Assembly (NCBI GenBank): GCA_027456925.1
Contig: DAIDTZ010000279.1
Coordinates: 1-6,406 of the forward strand
Direction of reading: 5' to 3'
DNA: 6,406 nt
Origin: Nitrospirota bacterium
GTDB lineage: Bacteria; Nitrospirota; UBA9217
The first letter of the stretch is position 1, and each line of letters opens with the position of its first letter. Below the pieces are notes generated by a model. That model had not been told where the DNA came from, did no database searches, and was given only the letters and a program-made list of their open reading frames with translations. A program made the translations under genes and the position numbers. Positions 1 to 5,774 of the stretch are shown here, in pieces.

Positions 1-191
1 CGCAAAGACCGGACCAGCCATCAATAGGTTTTTCTACTATTTTTTCACTATATCAGAAAATATCTTAAATTGTACACTACATTCTTAAAAAAATGCTAAT
101 AGTCAATGGACGGATGTTTCACGATCATTCCTTTGCCGCGCCTTTTCGCTCCTTGCAATGACGGCACTGGGGACTGCTTGCCGGATTATCA
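1..191. other. AT-rich intergenic stretch without a supported gene
   Basis: No convincing gene is visible here. Bases ~23-120 are very AT-rich, unlike the GC-rich coding DNA in the rest of the window. Frame 1 on the plus strand reads eight codons and then TAG at 25-27, so this could be the 3' end of a gene lying to the left. A weak 5-bp hairpin (AATAG 23-27 with CTATT 37-41) runs into a short T run and could end it. Alternatively, on the minus strand, an ATG at 21-19 opens a frame that leaves the window, with a poor promoter-like pair upstream (TATAGT at 52-47) and no ribosome binding site. Neither reading can be supported from so little sequence. Confidence 0.5.
133..167. repeat. Degenerate copy of a dispersed palindromic intergenic repeat
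   Basis: On the minus strand this reads GTGCCGTCATTGCAAGGAGC followed by an A-rich loop, GCGCGGCAAA and, just outside, GGAATGA. This closely resembles the short palindromic intergenic repeats with a core like GTCATTGCGAGGAGCGAAG...GCGGCAAT seen in many copies in some bacterial genomes. The outer arms TCATT and AATGA can pair, giving an imperfect hairpin. It lies just past the stop codon of the minus-strand fabF gene, where such an element could form a 3' hairpin. There is no T run, so I do not call it a terminator. Family membership rests on remembered consensus, and only one copy lies in this window. Confidence 0.5.
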
Positions 192-1436
192 TTAATTGTT
201 GTTGTACTTTTTCAGAACGAGCGCTGCATTGATCCCGCCGAAGCCGAGGGAGTTCGAGAGGGCTGTTTTGATCTTCTGCTTGCGGGCTTTATTCGGAACG
301 TAGTCCAGGTCGCATGCAGGGTCGGGATTCTCCAGGTTGATCGTCGGAGGTATTATTCCCTGTTGCAGCGCGAGAGCGGTGATGGCTGCCTCGACTGCTC
401 CGGCAGCGCCGAGCATGTGGCCTAACATGGACTTGGATGAGCTGATTGCGAGCTTGGAGGCATGAACGCCGAAGGCCCGTTTGATCGCCAAAGTTTCTAT
501 GCTGTCATTCGGTCTCGTTGCTGTCCCGTGGGCGTTCAGGTAATCCACTTCTTCTGGCGTCGCGCCTGCATCGGAAAGGGCCTGCATCATCGCCCGCGCG
601 GACCCGTCGCCCATGGGATCGGGCCTTGTATAGTGGTATGCATCAGAGGACAAGCCGTATCCAACAAGCTCCGCATAGATCCGGGCGCCCCGCTTTTCCG
701 CATGGTGGAGTTCCTCCAGTACGAGCACGCCGGCGCCTTCGGACAGCACAAAGCCGTCGCGGTCTTGGTCAAAGGGCCTGCTGGCTTTTTGAGGGTCATT
801 GTTTCTGAGAGACAGTGCCTTTGCCTGGCAGAAACCGGCGAGCACGAGCGGGGTGATCGCCGCCTCGGCGCCGCCCGTAATCATCACATCGGCATCGCCT
901 CGCTCGATGATCTTCATGGCTTCACCGATTGCGTGGGTCCCCGTGGCGCAGGCCGTAGAAACGTCGAGGCACGGTCCTTTAGCCCCGAGCTTCATCGAGA
1001 TATACCCCGAGGCCATGTTTACGAGCGACATGGGCGTGTAAAACGGCGAGACCGCCGTTGGTCCCTCGCTCAGGAGGGCTGCCATGTTCTTCTCGGTCGT
1101 GGCGACCCCGCCGCGGCCGGATCCGACGAGGACCCCGATACGCAGCGCTTCCTCATGGGTGATGGAAAGCCCGGCGTCTTCCACTGCCATGAGCGCGGCG
1201 GCCACGGCATACTGGATGAACGGGTCCGTCCGCAGCGTTTCTTTCCTGGTCATATACGCTTGCGAATCGAACCCTTTAAGCTCTCCGGCAATGCAACAGG
1301 CGAAGGCCGAGGCATCGAACTTTGTGATGCGGCCGATCCCCTAGGAGCCCTTGACGAGCTTGTTCCACGTTGCTTCCGCGGAATTTCCGAGCGGCGTGAG
1401 TGCGCCCATGCCGGTGATGACGATGCGTGATTTCAT
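192..1436 (-). CDS. fabF: 3-oxoacyl-ACP synthase II (FabF-like) interrupted by an in-frame amber codon
   Basis: FabF condenses malonyl-ACP with a growing acyl-ACP in cytosolic type II fatty acid synthesis. Read from ATG at 1436, the frame gives 414 codons, close to the usual 410-413, starting MKSRIVITGMGALTPLG as family members do. The thiolase-fold triad sits at the classical positions: Cys163 in TACATGTHAIG, His303 in NAHGTATRPND and His340 in GHMLGAAGAVEA, with Lys335 in SSSKS. The C-terminal GFGGIN loop is intact. The only lesion is TAG at codon 32 (1343-1341), in the conserved G-x-S-G-I-G turn where Ser is expected. The longest uninterrupted frame starts at ATG 1253 (353 aa), but would lack the first 61 residues and has no Shine-Dalgarno site. 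No acpP or other fab gene adjoins, so this may be a paralogue. It could be a recent pseudogene, a sequence error, or a suppressed gene; the rest shows no decay. Confidence 0.85.
1341..1343 (-). other. In-frame TAG at codon 32 of fabF
   Basis: On the minus strand the codons read AAG GGC TCC TAG GGG ATC GGC, translating as K-G-S-stop-G-I-G. Family members have G-x-S-G-I-G here, so the expected residue is Ser, and a single change from TCG would produce TAG. The frame is unbroken on both sides, so this is a point nonsense change and not a frameshift. The four stop codons visible in the window (fabF, DUF4912 gene, GH57 gene, glcD) are TAA, TGA, TGA and TAA, so TAG is not used as a terminator here, though four genes is a small sample. 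Confidence 0.9.
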
Positions 1437-1443
1437 GCGGCGC

Positions 1444-1472
1444 AGTATAAGATTTTTGTCTCTTTTTGTCAA
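1444..1472 (-). promoter_or_regulatory. Sigma-70-type promoter of fabF, predicted leaderless
   Basis: On the minus strand TTGACA (1472-1467) is followed by a 17-nt spacer and TATACT (1449-1444), close to the housekeeping consensus at optimal spacing. Only seven bases separate the -10 element from the fabF ATG at 1436. Transcription should therefore start at about 1437, leaving essentially no 5' leader. There is no Shine-Dalgarno sequence in front of the ATG, which fits a leaderless mRNA. Confidence 0.7.
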
Positions 1473-1503
1473 AAGATACCGTACAATGCAAGAGGGAATC
1501 AGT

Positions 1504-1531
1504 TTGACAATAGTGCGGATTATGCTATAGT
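1504..1531 (+). promoter_or_regulatory. Extended -10 sigma-70 promoter of the DUF4912 gene
   Basis: TTGACA (1504-1509) is followed by a 16-nt spacer and TATAGT (1526-1531), preceded by TGC so that it forms an extended -10 element (TGnTATAGT). The predicted transcript starts near 1538, giving a leader of about 40 nt. That leader carries a purine-rich ribosome binding site (AGGAAGGGGGG, 1560-1570) seven bases before the ATG at 1578. The promoter is back to back with the fabF promoter; their -35 elements lie about 31 bp apart and form an inverted TTTGACAA/TTGTCAAA pair. Confidence 0.75.
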
Positions 1532-1577
1532 TAACTCGTAAGCAGGCACTTAATCGTTCAGGAAGGGGGGATTTGAG

Positions 1578-2564
1578 ATGACGAAATCAGAGTTGACAAC
1601 ATTGACTGTGGCTGAACTCAAAGCCCTGGCCAAGAAGAAGAAAGTGTCCCTGTCTTCAAGTGATAGAAAGGCCGATATTGTCTCAGCACTTATGGCTGCA
1701 GAAAAGATGTCAGCAAAAAAACCGGTCATCAAGAAGGCAGTAACTGCAACGAAGAAAGCAGTAAAGAAAGCAGTAACCGCGACGAAACAGGCGCTTAAAA
1801 AAGCGGTACAGCCCAGGAAGCCGGCGAAGATCGAGCACCTCCCGGTGCCGTCCGCGCAACGTCCTGTTGCGGGAAGGCCGTCGAAGGGGACAGTCCCGGT
1901 GCGTGAATGGAGACAGCCTCCTGCTGCCGAAGAACCGCTTATGGCGCAGGAGCGGGTTTCGGAATCCAAGTATTATACAGGGCCGGCCACGCTGGCCGAG
2001 GTCCCCGCCCATGGTGAGTTGCCGCAGGCCTATGGAGAAGACAAAATCGTTATCATGATGCGCGATCCTTTTGTCGCCTATGCCTACTGGGAGGCGACGC
2101 CGGCCCGGATCGAGCGCGAGAGGTCCTGGTTCGGCTGGGACAGCAAACTTTGCGTGCGCATTTACGACGTGACGGGCGTACAGTTCGACGGACGGAACGC
2201 CATCGGCTATTTCGACCAGGAGATTTTCGACCGGACCGGGAACTGGTATTTCGACCTCGGCAGGCCGAGCCACTCCTTCTGTGCGGACCTGGGTCTTCTC
2301 GCCCCGGAGGGGCGGTTCCTGACGCTCGCGCGGTCCAACTACATCACCATGCCGCTCGATACGGCCTCGGAGGTGATCGACGAGGAATGGATGCTCGTGG
2401 ACGAGGAATTCTGGAAGCTCTACGGCTATCCCGAAGGCATGCGCGCCGGCCTGTCGTCCCCCAAGATGCAGGAGATGGTGCGGCGCAGACGCTTGCTCGA
2501 AATCACCTCGCCGGGTTTGTTTTCCCGCGAAAAGCTGAAGCGAAAACAGAAGCAGAAAGCCTGA
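1578..2564 (+). CDS. Rho_N-like, Lys/Ala-rich DUF4912 protein
   Basis: This 328-residue protein has three parts. Residues ~1-40 (ELTTLTVAELKALAKKKKVS, then a second helix) resemble the Rho N-terminal/SAP-like helix-extension-helix that binds nucleic acid. Residues 43-85 have 15 Lys/Arg and no acidic residue, and contain an 11-residue repeat. Residues ~130-290 match DUF4912, with the typical RDPFVAYAYWEAT stretch, a WYFDLG strand and IDEEWMLVDEEFWKLYG near the end. The C-terminal tail is again basic. No signal peptide or membrane segment is visible, so it should be cytoplasmic. The family's function is not established. The neighbouring GH57 enzyme suggests a link to storage glucan, and the basic region suggests binding to nucleic acid; both are inference. 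It has its own promoter and terminator, so it is probably monocistronic. The start is supported by a strong ribosome binding site. Confidence 0.88.
   Translation: MTKSELTTLTVAELKALAKKKKVSLSSSDRKADIVSALMAAEKMSAKKPVIKKAVTATKKAVKKAVTATKQALKKAVQPRKPAKIEHLPVPSAQRPVAGRPSKGTVPVREWRQPPAAEEPLMAQERVSESKYYTGPATLAEVPAHGELPQAYGEDKIVIMMRDPFVAYAYWEATPARIERERSWFGWDSKLCVRIYDVTGVQFDGRNAIGYFDQEIFDRTGNWYFDLGRPSHSFCADLGLLAPEGRFLTLARSNYITMPLDTASEVIDEEWMLVDEEFWKLYGYPEGMRAGLSSPKMQEMVRRRRLLEITSPGLFSREKLKRKQKQKA
1731..1808 (+). repeat. 11-residue (33-nt) tandem repeat encoding a histone-like linker
   Basis: Residues 52-62 (KKAVTATKKAV) are repeated as 63-73 (KKAVTATKQAL), followed by a partial third unit, KKAV (74-77). 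At DNA level the units are 33 nt long and similar but not identical (GCAACGAAG against GCGACGAAA), so the repeat is old enough to have drifted at synonymous sites. The Lys/Ala/Val composition resembles the C-terminal tails of histone H1-like proteins. An 11-residue period is also compatible with an amphipathic helix. Confidence 0.85.
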
Positions 2565-2615
2565 AAAAAGGGATCCTGCCGGGGAATGATGCTCCTATTC
2601 TGAACCGAGCTTGAG

Positions 2616-2648
2616 AAGTCCATCCGAACATGGGTGGACTTTTCTTTT
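2616..2648 (+). terminator. Intrinsic terminator of the DUF4912 gene
   Basis: AAGTCCATCC (2616-2625) pairs with GGGTGGACTT (2632-2641) over ten base pairs, with one G-U wobble and a six-base loop (GAACAT). The run TTTTCTTTT (2640-2648) follows at once. It lies 52 nt after the DUF4912 stop codon and separates that gene from the GH57 unit. Confidence 0.85.
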
Positions 2649-2664
2649 GAGTTCCAGCGCCGTA

Positions 2665-2694
2665 GTGTCAAAAGAGGAAAGGAAGTTTTATATT
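2665..2694 (+). promoter_or_regulatory. Candidate promoter of the GH57-glcD-transpeptidase unit
   Basis: GTGTCA (2665-2670, 4/6 to the -35 consensus) is followed by an 18-nt spacer and TATATT (2689-2694, 5/6 to the -10 consensus). Because an intrinsic terminator lies just upstream, a promoter is expected between 2649 and 2758, and this is the best match I can see. The leader would be about 60 nt. Confidence 0.4.
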
Positions 2695-2744
2695 TTCGCT
2701 TTTTTACGAGAATCTTTTCAGTTTCTGTTCGAGTGTCCGGGTTT

Positions 2745-2751
2745 AGGAAGG
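2745..2751 (+). promoter_or_regulatory. Ribosome binding site favouring the upstream GH57 start
   Basis: AGGAAGG lies seven bases before the ATG at 2759, an ideal position. The alternative ATG at 2825, where the conserved family N-terminus begins, has GGGAAGGG (2804-2811) at a less favourable 13 bases. Signal strength favours 2759 and homology favours 2825. Confidence 0.6.
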
Positions 2752-2758
2752 CGTTTGC

Positions 2759-4405
2759 ATGCTGAAAAAGAAAGGCCGCGCTGTCGCCAGGCGCGGTAAA
2801 AAAGGGAAGGGCGTCGTAGACAGAATGGAAAAAGGCTATCTTTCGCTGGTCCTGCATTGTCATCTGCCTTATGTGCGGCACCCCGAGCACGACCGGTTTC
2901 TCGAAGAAGACTGGCTGTACGAGGCGATCACCGAGACCTACATTCCGCTTATCAACGTATTCGACGGACTGGTGAACGACGGCGTGGATTTCCGCCTCAC
3001 CATGAGCCTGACGCCGACCCTCATTTCCATGCTCACCGATCCGCTCCTCCAGCAGCGCTATCTCCGTCATATCAGCCGCCTTATCGAGCTTGCCGGGAAG
3101 GAGATCGAACGCACGAGGGACGAGCCCCAGTTCAACGCCCTGGCCCGAATGTATTTCGAGCTTTTTCGGAACGCCCGCTTCGTCTTCGAGGAAAAGTACG
3201 GCCGCAATCTCGTCACCGCCTTCCGGAAGTTCCAGGACCTGGGCAAGCTTGAAATCATCACCTGCGGCGCCACACACGGTTTCCTGCCGCTCATGAAGAA
3301 CGAAAAAGCGGTGCGGGCGCAGATCGCCGTTGCCGTCCAAGTTCACACGAAACACCTTGGCAGTCCGCCCAAAGGCATCTGGCTTCCCGAGTGCGGGTAC
3401 TATGAGGGGCTCGATGAGATCCTGGGCGAGTTCGGCATCCGCTATTTCTTTACGGACTCCCACGGCATTTTTCACGCGACCCCCCGGCCCAAGTACGGGG
3501 TCTACGCGCCGATCTACTGCCCCTCGGGTGTTGCAGCCTTCGGCAGAGACATCGAGTCGTCCAAACAGGTCTGGAGCTCCGTGGAAGGGTATCCCGGCGA
3601 TTATGACTACCGGGATTTCTACCGCGACGTGGGTTTTGACCTCGATTTCGACTACGTCAAACCGTATATCCATCCCGACGGCATCCGCGTGAACCTCGGG
3701 ATAAAATATTACCGGATCACGGGGAATACGAACAACAAAGAACCCTATGTCCGGCAATGGGCGCTGAATAAAGCTGCCGCGCATGCAGGAAACTTCCTGT
3801 TCAACCGGGAGAAACAGGTGGAGTGGCTTGCCGGAGCATTCGGGGACCGGAAGCCGCTGATCGTGGCCCCCTACGATGCGGAGCTGTACGGTCACTGGTG
3901 GTTCGAAGGGCCGGACTGGATCAACTACCTTCTCCGGAAGACGGTCTATGACCAGAAAACGGTCCGCCTGATAACTCCATCGGAGTATCTGGAGGAAAAT
4001 CCAAAAAATCAAATTGCGACGCCCTCCGCATCCAGCTGGGGGTATAAGGGCTACTCCGAAGTATGGCTGAACGGGGCCAACGACTGGATCTACCGGCATC
4101 TGCACAAGGCAACGGACCGGATGATCGAGCTTGCGCGGATGTTCCCGCAGGCCGACGGGCCCCTGCTGCGGGCCTTGAACCAGGCCGCGCGGGAGCTGCT
4201 CCTGGCCCAGAGCTCGGACTGGGCGTTTATCATGAAGACCGGCAGCCACGTGGAATATGCGGAGCGGAGGACGAAAGAACATTTGCTTCGGTTCACCAGG
4301 CTCTACGAGGATGTTACAGGAAATCATATTGACGAAGGCCTGCTCGCCGATTTAGAATATACCGATAATGTGTTCCCGGATATCGACTACCACGTCTATG
4401 CTTGA
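2759..4405 (+). CDS. GH57 family 1,4-alpha-glucan branching enzyme
   Basis: This enzyme would cleave alpha-1,4-glucan and transfer the piece to make alpha-1,6 branches in cytosolic glycogen. In the 548-residue reading, the GH57 N-terminal motif is H33-C-H-L-P, followed by EEDWLYEAITETYIPLI. The nucleophile Glu211 lies in GIWLPECGYY and the acid/base Asp373 in APYDAELYGHWWFEGP. In between are GYPGDYDYRDFYRDVG and the YRITGNTNNKEPY segment. The C-terminal helical region carries SSDWAFIMKTGSHVEYA, typical of the branching-enzyme subgroup. Counted from Met23 the catalytic pair falls at 189 and 351, close to Glu184/Asp353 of the Thermus GH57 branching enzyme. Residues 1-22 are an unusual basic extension with ten Lys/Arg; translation may instead start at 2825 (526 aa). 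The last 8 nt overlap glcD, implying translational coupling. Amylase or 4-alpha-glucanotransferase activity is possible in this family but less likely. Confidence 0.9.
   Translation: MLKKKGRAVARRGKKGKGVVDRMEKGYLSLVLHCHLPYVRHPEHDRFLEEDWLYEAITETYIPLINVFDGLVNDGVDFRLTMSLTPTLISMLTDPLLQQRYLRHISRLIELAGKEIERTRDEPQFNALARMYFELFRNARFVFEEKYGRNLVTAFRKFQDLGKLEIITCGATHGFLPLMKNEKAVRAQIAVAVQVHTKHLGSPPKGIWLPECGYYEGLDEILGEFGIRYFFTDSHGIFHATPRPKYGVYAPIYCPSGVAAFGRDIESSKQVWSSVEGYPGDYDYRDFYRDVGFDLDFDYVKPYIHPDGIRVNLGIKYYRITGNTNNKEPYVRQWALNKAAAHAGNFLFNREKQVEWLAGAFGDRKPLIVAPYDAELYGHWWFEGPDWINYLLRKTVYDQKTVRLITPSEYLEENPKNQIATPSASSWGYKGYSEVWLNGANDWIYRHLHKATDRMIELARMFPQADGPLLRALNQAARELLLAQSSDWAFIMKTGSHVEYAERRTKEHLLRFTRLYEDVTGNHIDEGLLADLEYTDNVFPDIDYHVYA
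2765..2796 (-). other. Terminator-shaped hairpin, minus-strand orientation, in the GH57 5' region
   Basis: CCGCGC (2776-2781) pairs with GCGCGG (2791-2796). TG/CA can extend the stem around a one-base bulge, leaving the loop TCGC. Read on the minus strand, the stem is followed by CC, TTT, C and TTTTT (2773-2765), which is terminator-like for antisense transcription. No minus-strand gene lies upstream to need it. It could also affect initiation of the GH57 gene, since it sits between the two candidate start codons. It may be a by-product of AAA/AAG lysine codons. Confidence 0.35.
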
Positions 4406-5774
4406 CCCCGCCGTACTAAAAGAACTCAAAAGAATTCTCGGCGCAGACGGCATTTCCGCCACGCCGGAAGAGCTGGTCGCTTACTCCTATGATGCCACGC
4501 AGCGGGAAGCGCTGCCATGGGCCGTGGCGCGTCCCCAAACTGTTGCCCAGGTCTCGCAGCTCCTTGCGCTGGCCAACGGAGAGCGCTTTCCCGTGGTCCC
4601 CCGCGGGGCAGGGACCGGAATGTCGGGCGGATCAGTGCCGACCCAGGGCGGCGTTGTCCTGTCCTTCGAGCGGATGAACCGCATCCTTGAAATCGACGAG
4701 GAGAACATGATCGCTGTGGTTGAACCCGGCGTCGTGACCGGGGATCTGCAGCGCGAGGTCGAGTCACGGGGGCTTTTTTACCCGCCGGACCCGGCCAGCC
4801 ACCGGTTCTGCACATTGGGCGGGAATGTCGCGGAGTGCGCCGGGGGCTTGCGTGCCGTGAAGTACGGCGTTACCAAGGACTATGTCCTGGGCCTTGAGGT
4901 GGTCCTTCCCACGGGGGAGATCATTACGACCGGGGCCCGGACAGCGAAGAGCGTGGCCGGGTATGATCTCACCAAGCTGATCGTGGGCTCGGAAGGCACG
5001 CTCGCCGTGGTGACGAAGATCATCGTGAAGCTTTTGCCTTTGCCGGAAAGCGTGCTCACGCTTTCCGCGTTTTTCAGAAGCGTTGACGATGCCGCACGGG
5101 CCGCTTCAAAGGTCCTGGCGAGCAGGATCATTCCGCGGGCGCTCGAATTGATCGACCAGGCCGCGCTCCGGGCCGTGGAAAACTATCTGAAGGAAGACCT
5201 GTCCAAGGGGGCCGCAGCCATGCTGATTGTCGAGGTGGACGGTCCGGCTGAGACCACGGAGCGTGAAAGCGCGAGGGTCGCCGACCTCCTGGCCAAAGCA
5301 GGAGCCACAAGGGTGCAGAGCGCCGATGCCGGGCCGGAGCGGGAGCAGCTCTGGAAGGCGCGCCGTTCGATCTCGCCGGCGCTGTACACGATCAAACCGA
5401 AAAAAATAAACGAGGACATCGTTGTTCCACGAAGCAGGATTGCCGACATCCTGCGCGAGATCAACGATATTGCGAAACACTACGATCTGCTGATCGTGAA
5501 CTTCGGCCACGCCGGCGACGGCAACATCCATACGAACATCATGATCGACGACGTTGATCTGCCGAAGGCCGGAGAAGCAGTGAAAAAAATATTCGCGGCA
5601 GTGCTTCGCCTCGGGGGAAGCATCACGGGAGAGCACGGGATCGGCATTTCCAAGGCCCCCTATCTCCCCATGGAACTGTCCCCGGACGCGCTTTCCGCCA
5701 TGAAACGGATCAAACAGGCGTTCGATCCGAACAATATATTAAACCCGGGGAAGATCTTTCTGAATGCGGACTAA
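4398..5774 (+). CDS. glcD: FAD-linked 2-hydroxyacid oxidase, GlcD / D-lactate dehydrogenase type
   Basis: Family members oxidise glycolate or D-lactate (or related 2-hydroxyacids) to the 2-oxoacid through FAD and pass electrons to Fe-S partners or the respiratory chain. The 458 residues match GlcD length. The PCMH-type FAD-binding domain (~40-215) shows PRGAGTGMSGG (68-78), GGNVAECAGGLRAVKYGVTK (141-160) and AGYDLTKLIVGSEGTL (187-202). The C-terminal FAD-oxidase domain (~216-455) shows KKINEDIVVP (335-344), NFGHAGDGNIH (368-378), GEHGIGISK (411-419) and FDPNNILNPGK. I chose ATG 4398 because MLDPAVLKELK is the usual family start and it overlaps the GH57 stop by 8 nt; ATG 4368 would add ten unrelated residues. 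There is no clear Shine-Dalgarno site, so initiation probably depends on coupling. The substrate cannot be read from sequence. The GlcE/GlcF partners are not in the window. Confidence 0.88.
   Translation: MLDPAVLKELKRILGADGISATPEELVAYSYDATQREALPWAVARPQTVAQVSQLLALANGERFPVVPRGAGTGMSGGSVPTQGGVVLSFERMNRILEIDEENMIAVVEPGVVTGDLQREVESRGLFYPPDPASHRFCTLGGNVAECAGGLRAVKYGVTKDYVLGLEVVLPTGEIITTGARTAKSVAGYDLTKLIVGSEGTLAVVTKIIVKLLPLPESVLTLSAFFRSVDDAARAASKVLASRIIPRALELIDQAALRAVENYLKEDLSKGAAAMLIVEVDGPAETTERESARVADLLAKAGATRVQSADAGPEREQLWKARRSISPALYTIKPKKINEDIVVPRSRIADILREINDIAKHYDLLIVNFGHAGDGNIHTNIMIDDVDLPKAGEAVKKIFAAVLRLGGSITGEHGIGISKAPYLPMELSPDALSAMKRIKQAFDPNNILNPGKIFLNAD
5044..5074 (+). other. Perfect 11-bp inverted repeat with T run inside glcD
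   Basis: CGGAAAGCGTG (5044-5054) and CACGCTTTCCG (5057-5067) are perfect reverse complements separated by two bases, and TTTTT (5070-5074) follows two bases after the stem. It has the shape of an intrinsic terminator but lies mid-gene, encoding PESVLTLSAFF. The T run is short and offset. It could cause partial premature termination, or pausing, or be a coincidence of codon choice. Confidence 0.6.

Noticed and set aside
1..120. A promoter on the plus strand in the AT-rich tract (TTGTAC near 70, TAATAG near 97)
   Set aside because: The spacing is about 21 bp and no plus-strand gene follows, so base composition explains the match.
192..1253. Taking ATG 1253 as the true fabF start
   Set aside because: The conserved N-terminal strand and helix continue in the same frame back to 1436, apart from the TAG. 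No ribosome binding site precedes 1253, and a product lacking 61 residues should not fold normally.
462..1430. A 322-codon open frame on the plus strand, opposite fabF
   Set aside because: The opposite strand encodes FabF with all catalytic motifs. This translation is low-complexity and rich in Arg, Gly and His, as expected of an antisense shadow.
2426..4327. A 633-codon open frame on the minus strand, opposite the GH57 gene
   Set aside because: It is a codon-bias shadow of the GH57 gene and DUF4912 3' end. It crosses the plus-strand terminator and its translation has no recognisable domain.
4368..4397. Extending glcD upstream to ATG 4368
   Set aside because: The ten extra residues (MCSRISTTTS) lie wholly inside the GH57 coding region and do not resemble the family N-terminus, which begins at MLDPAVLKEL.
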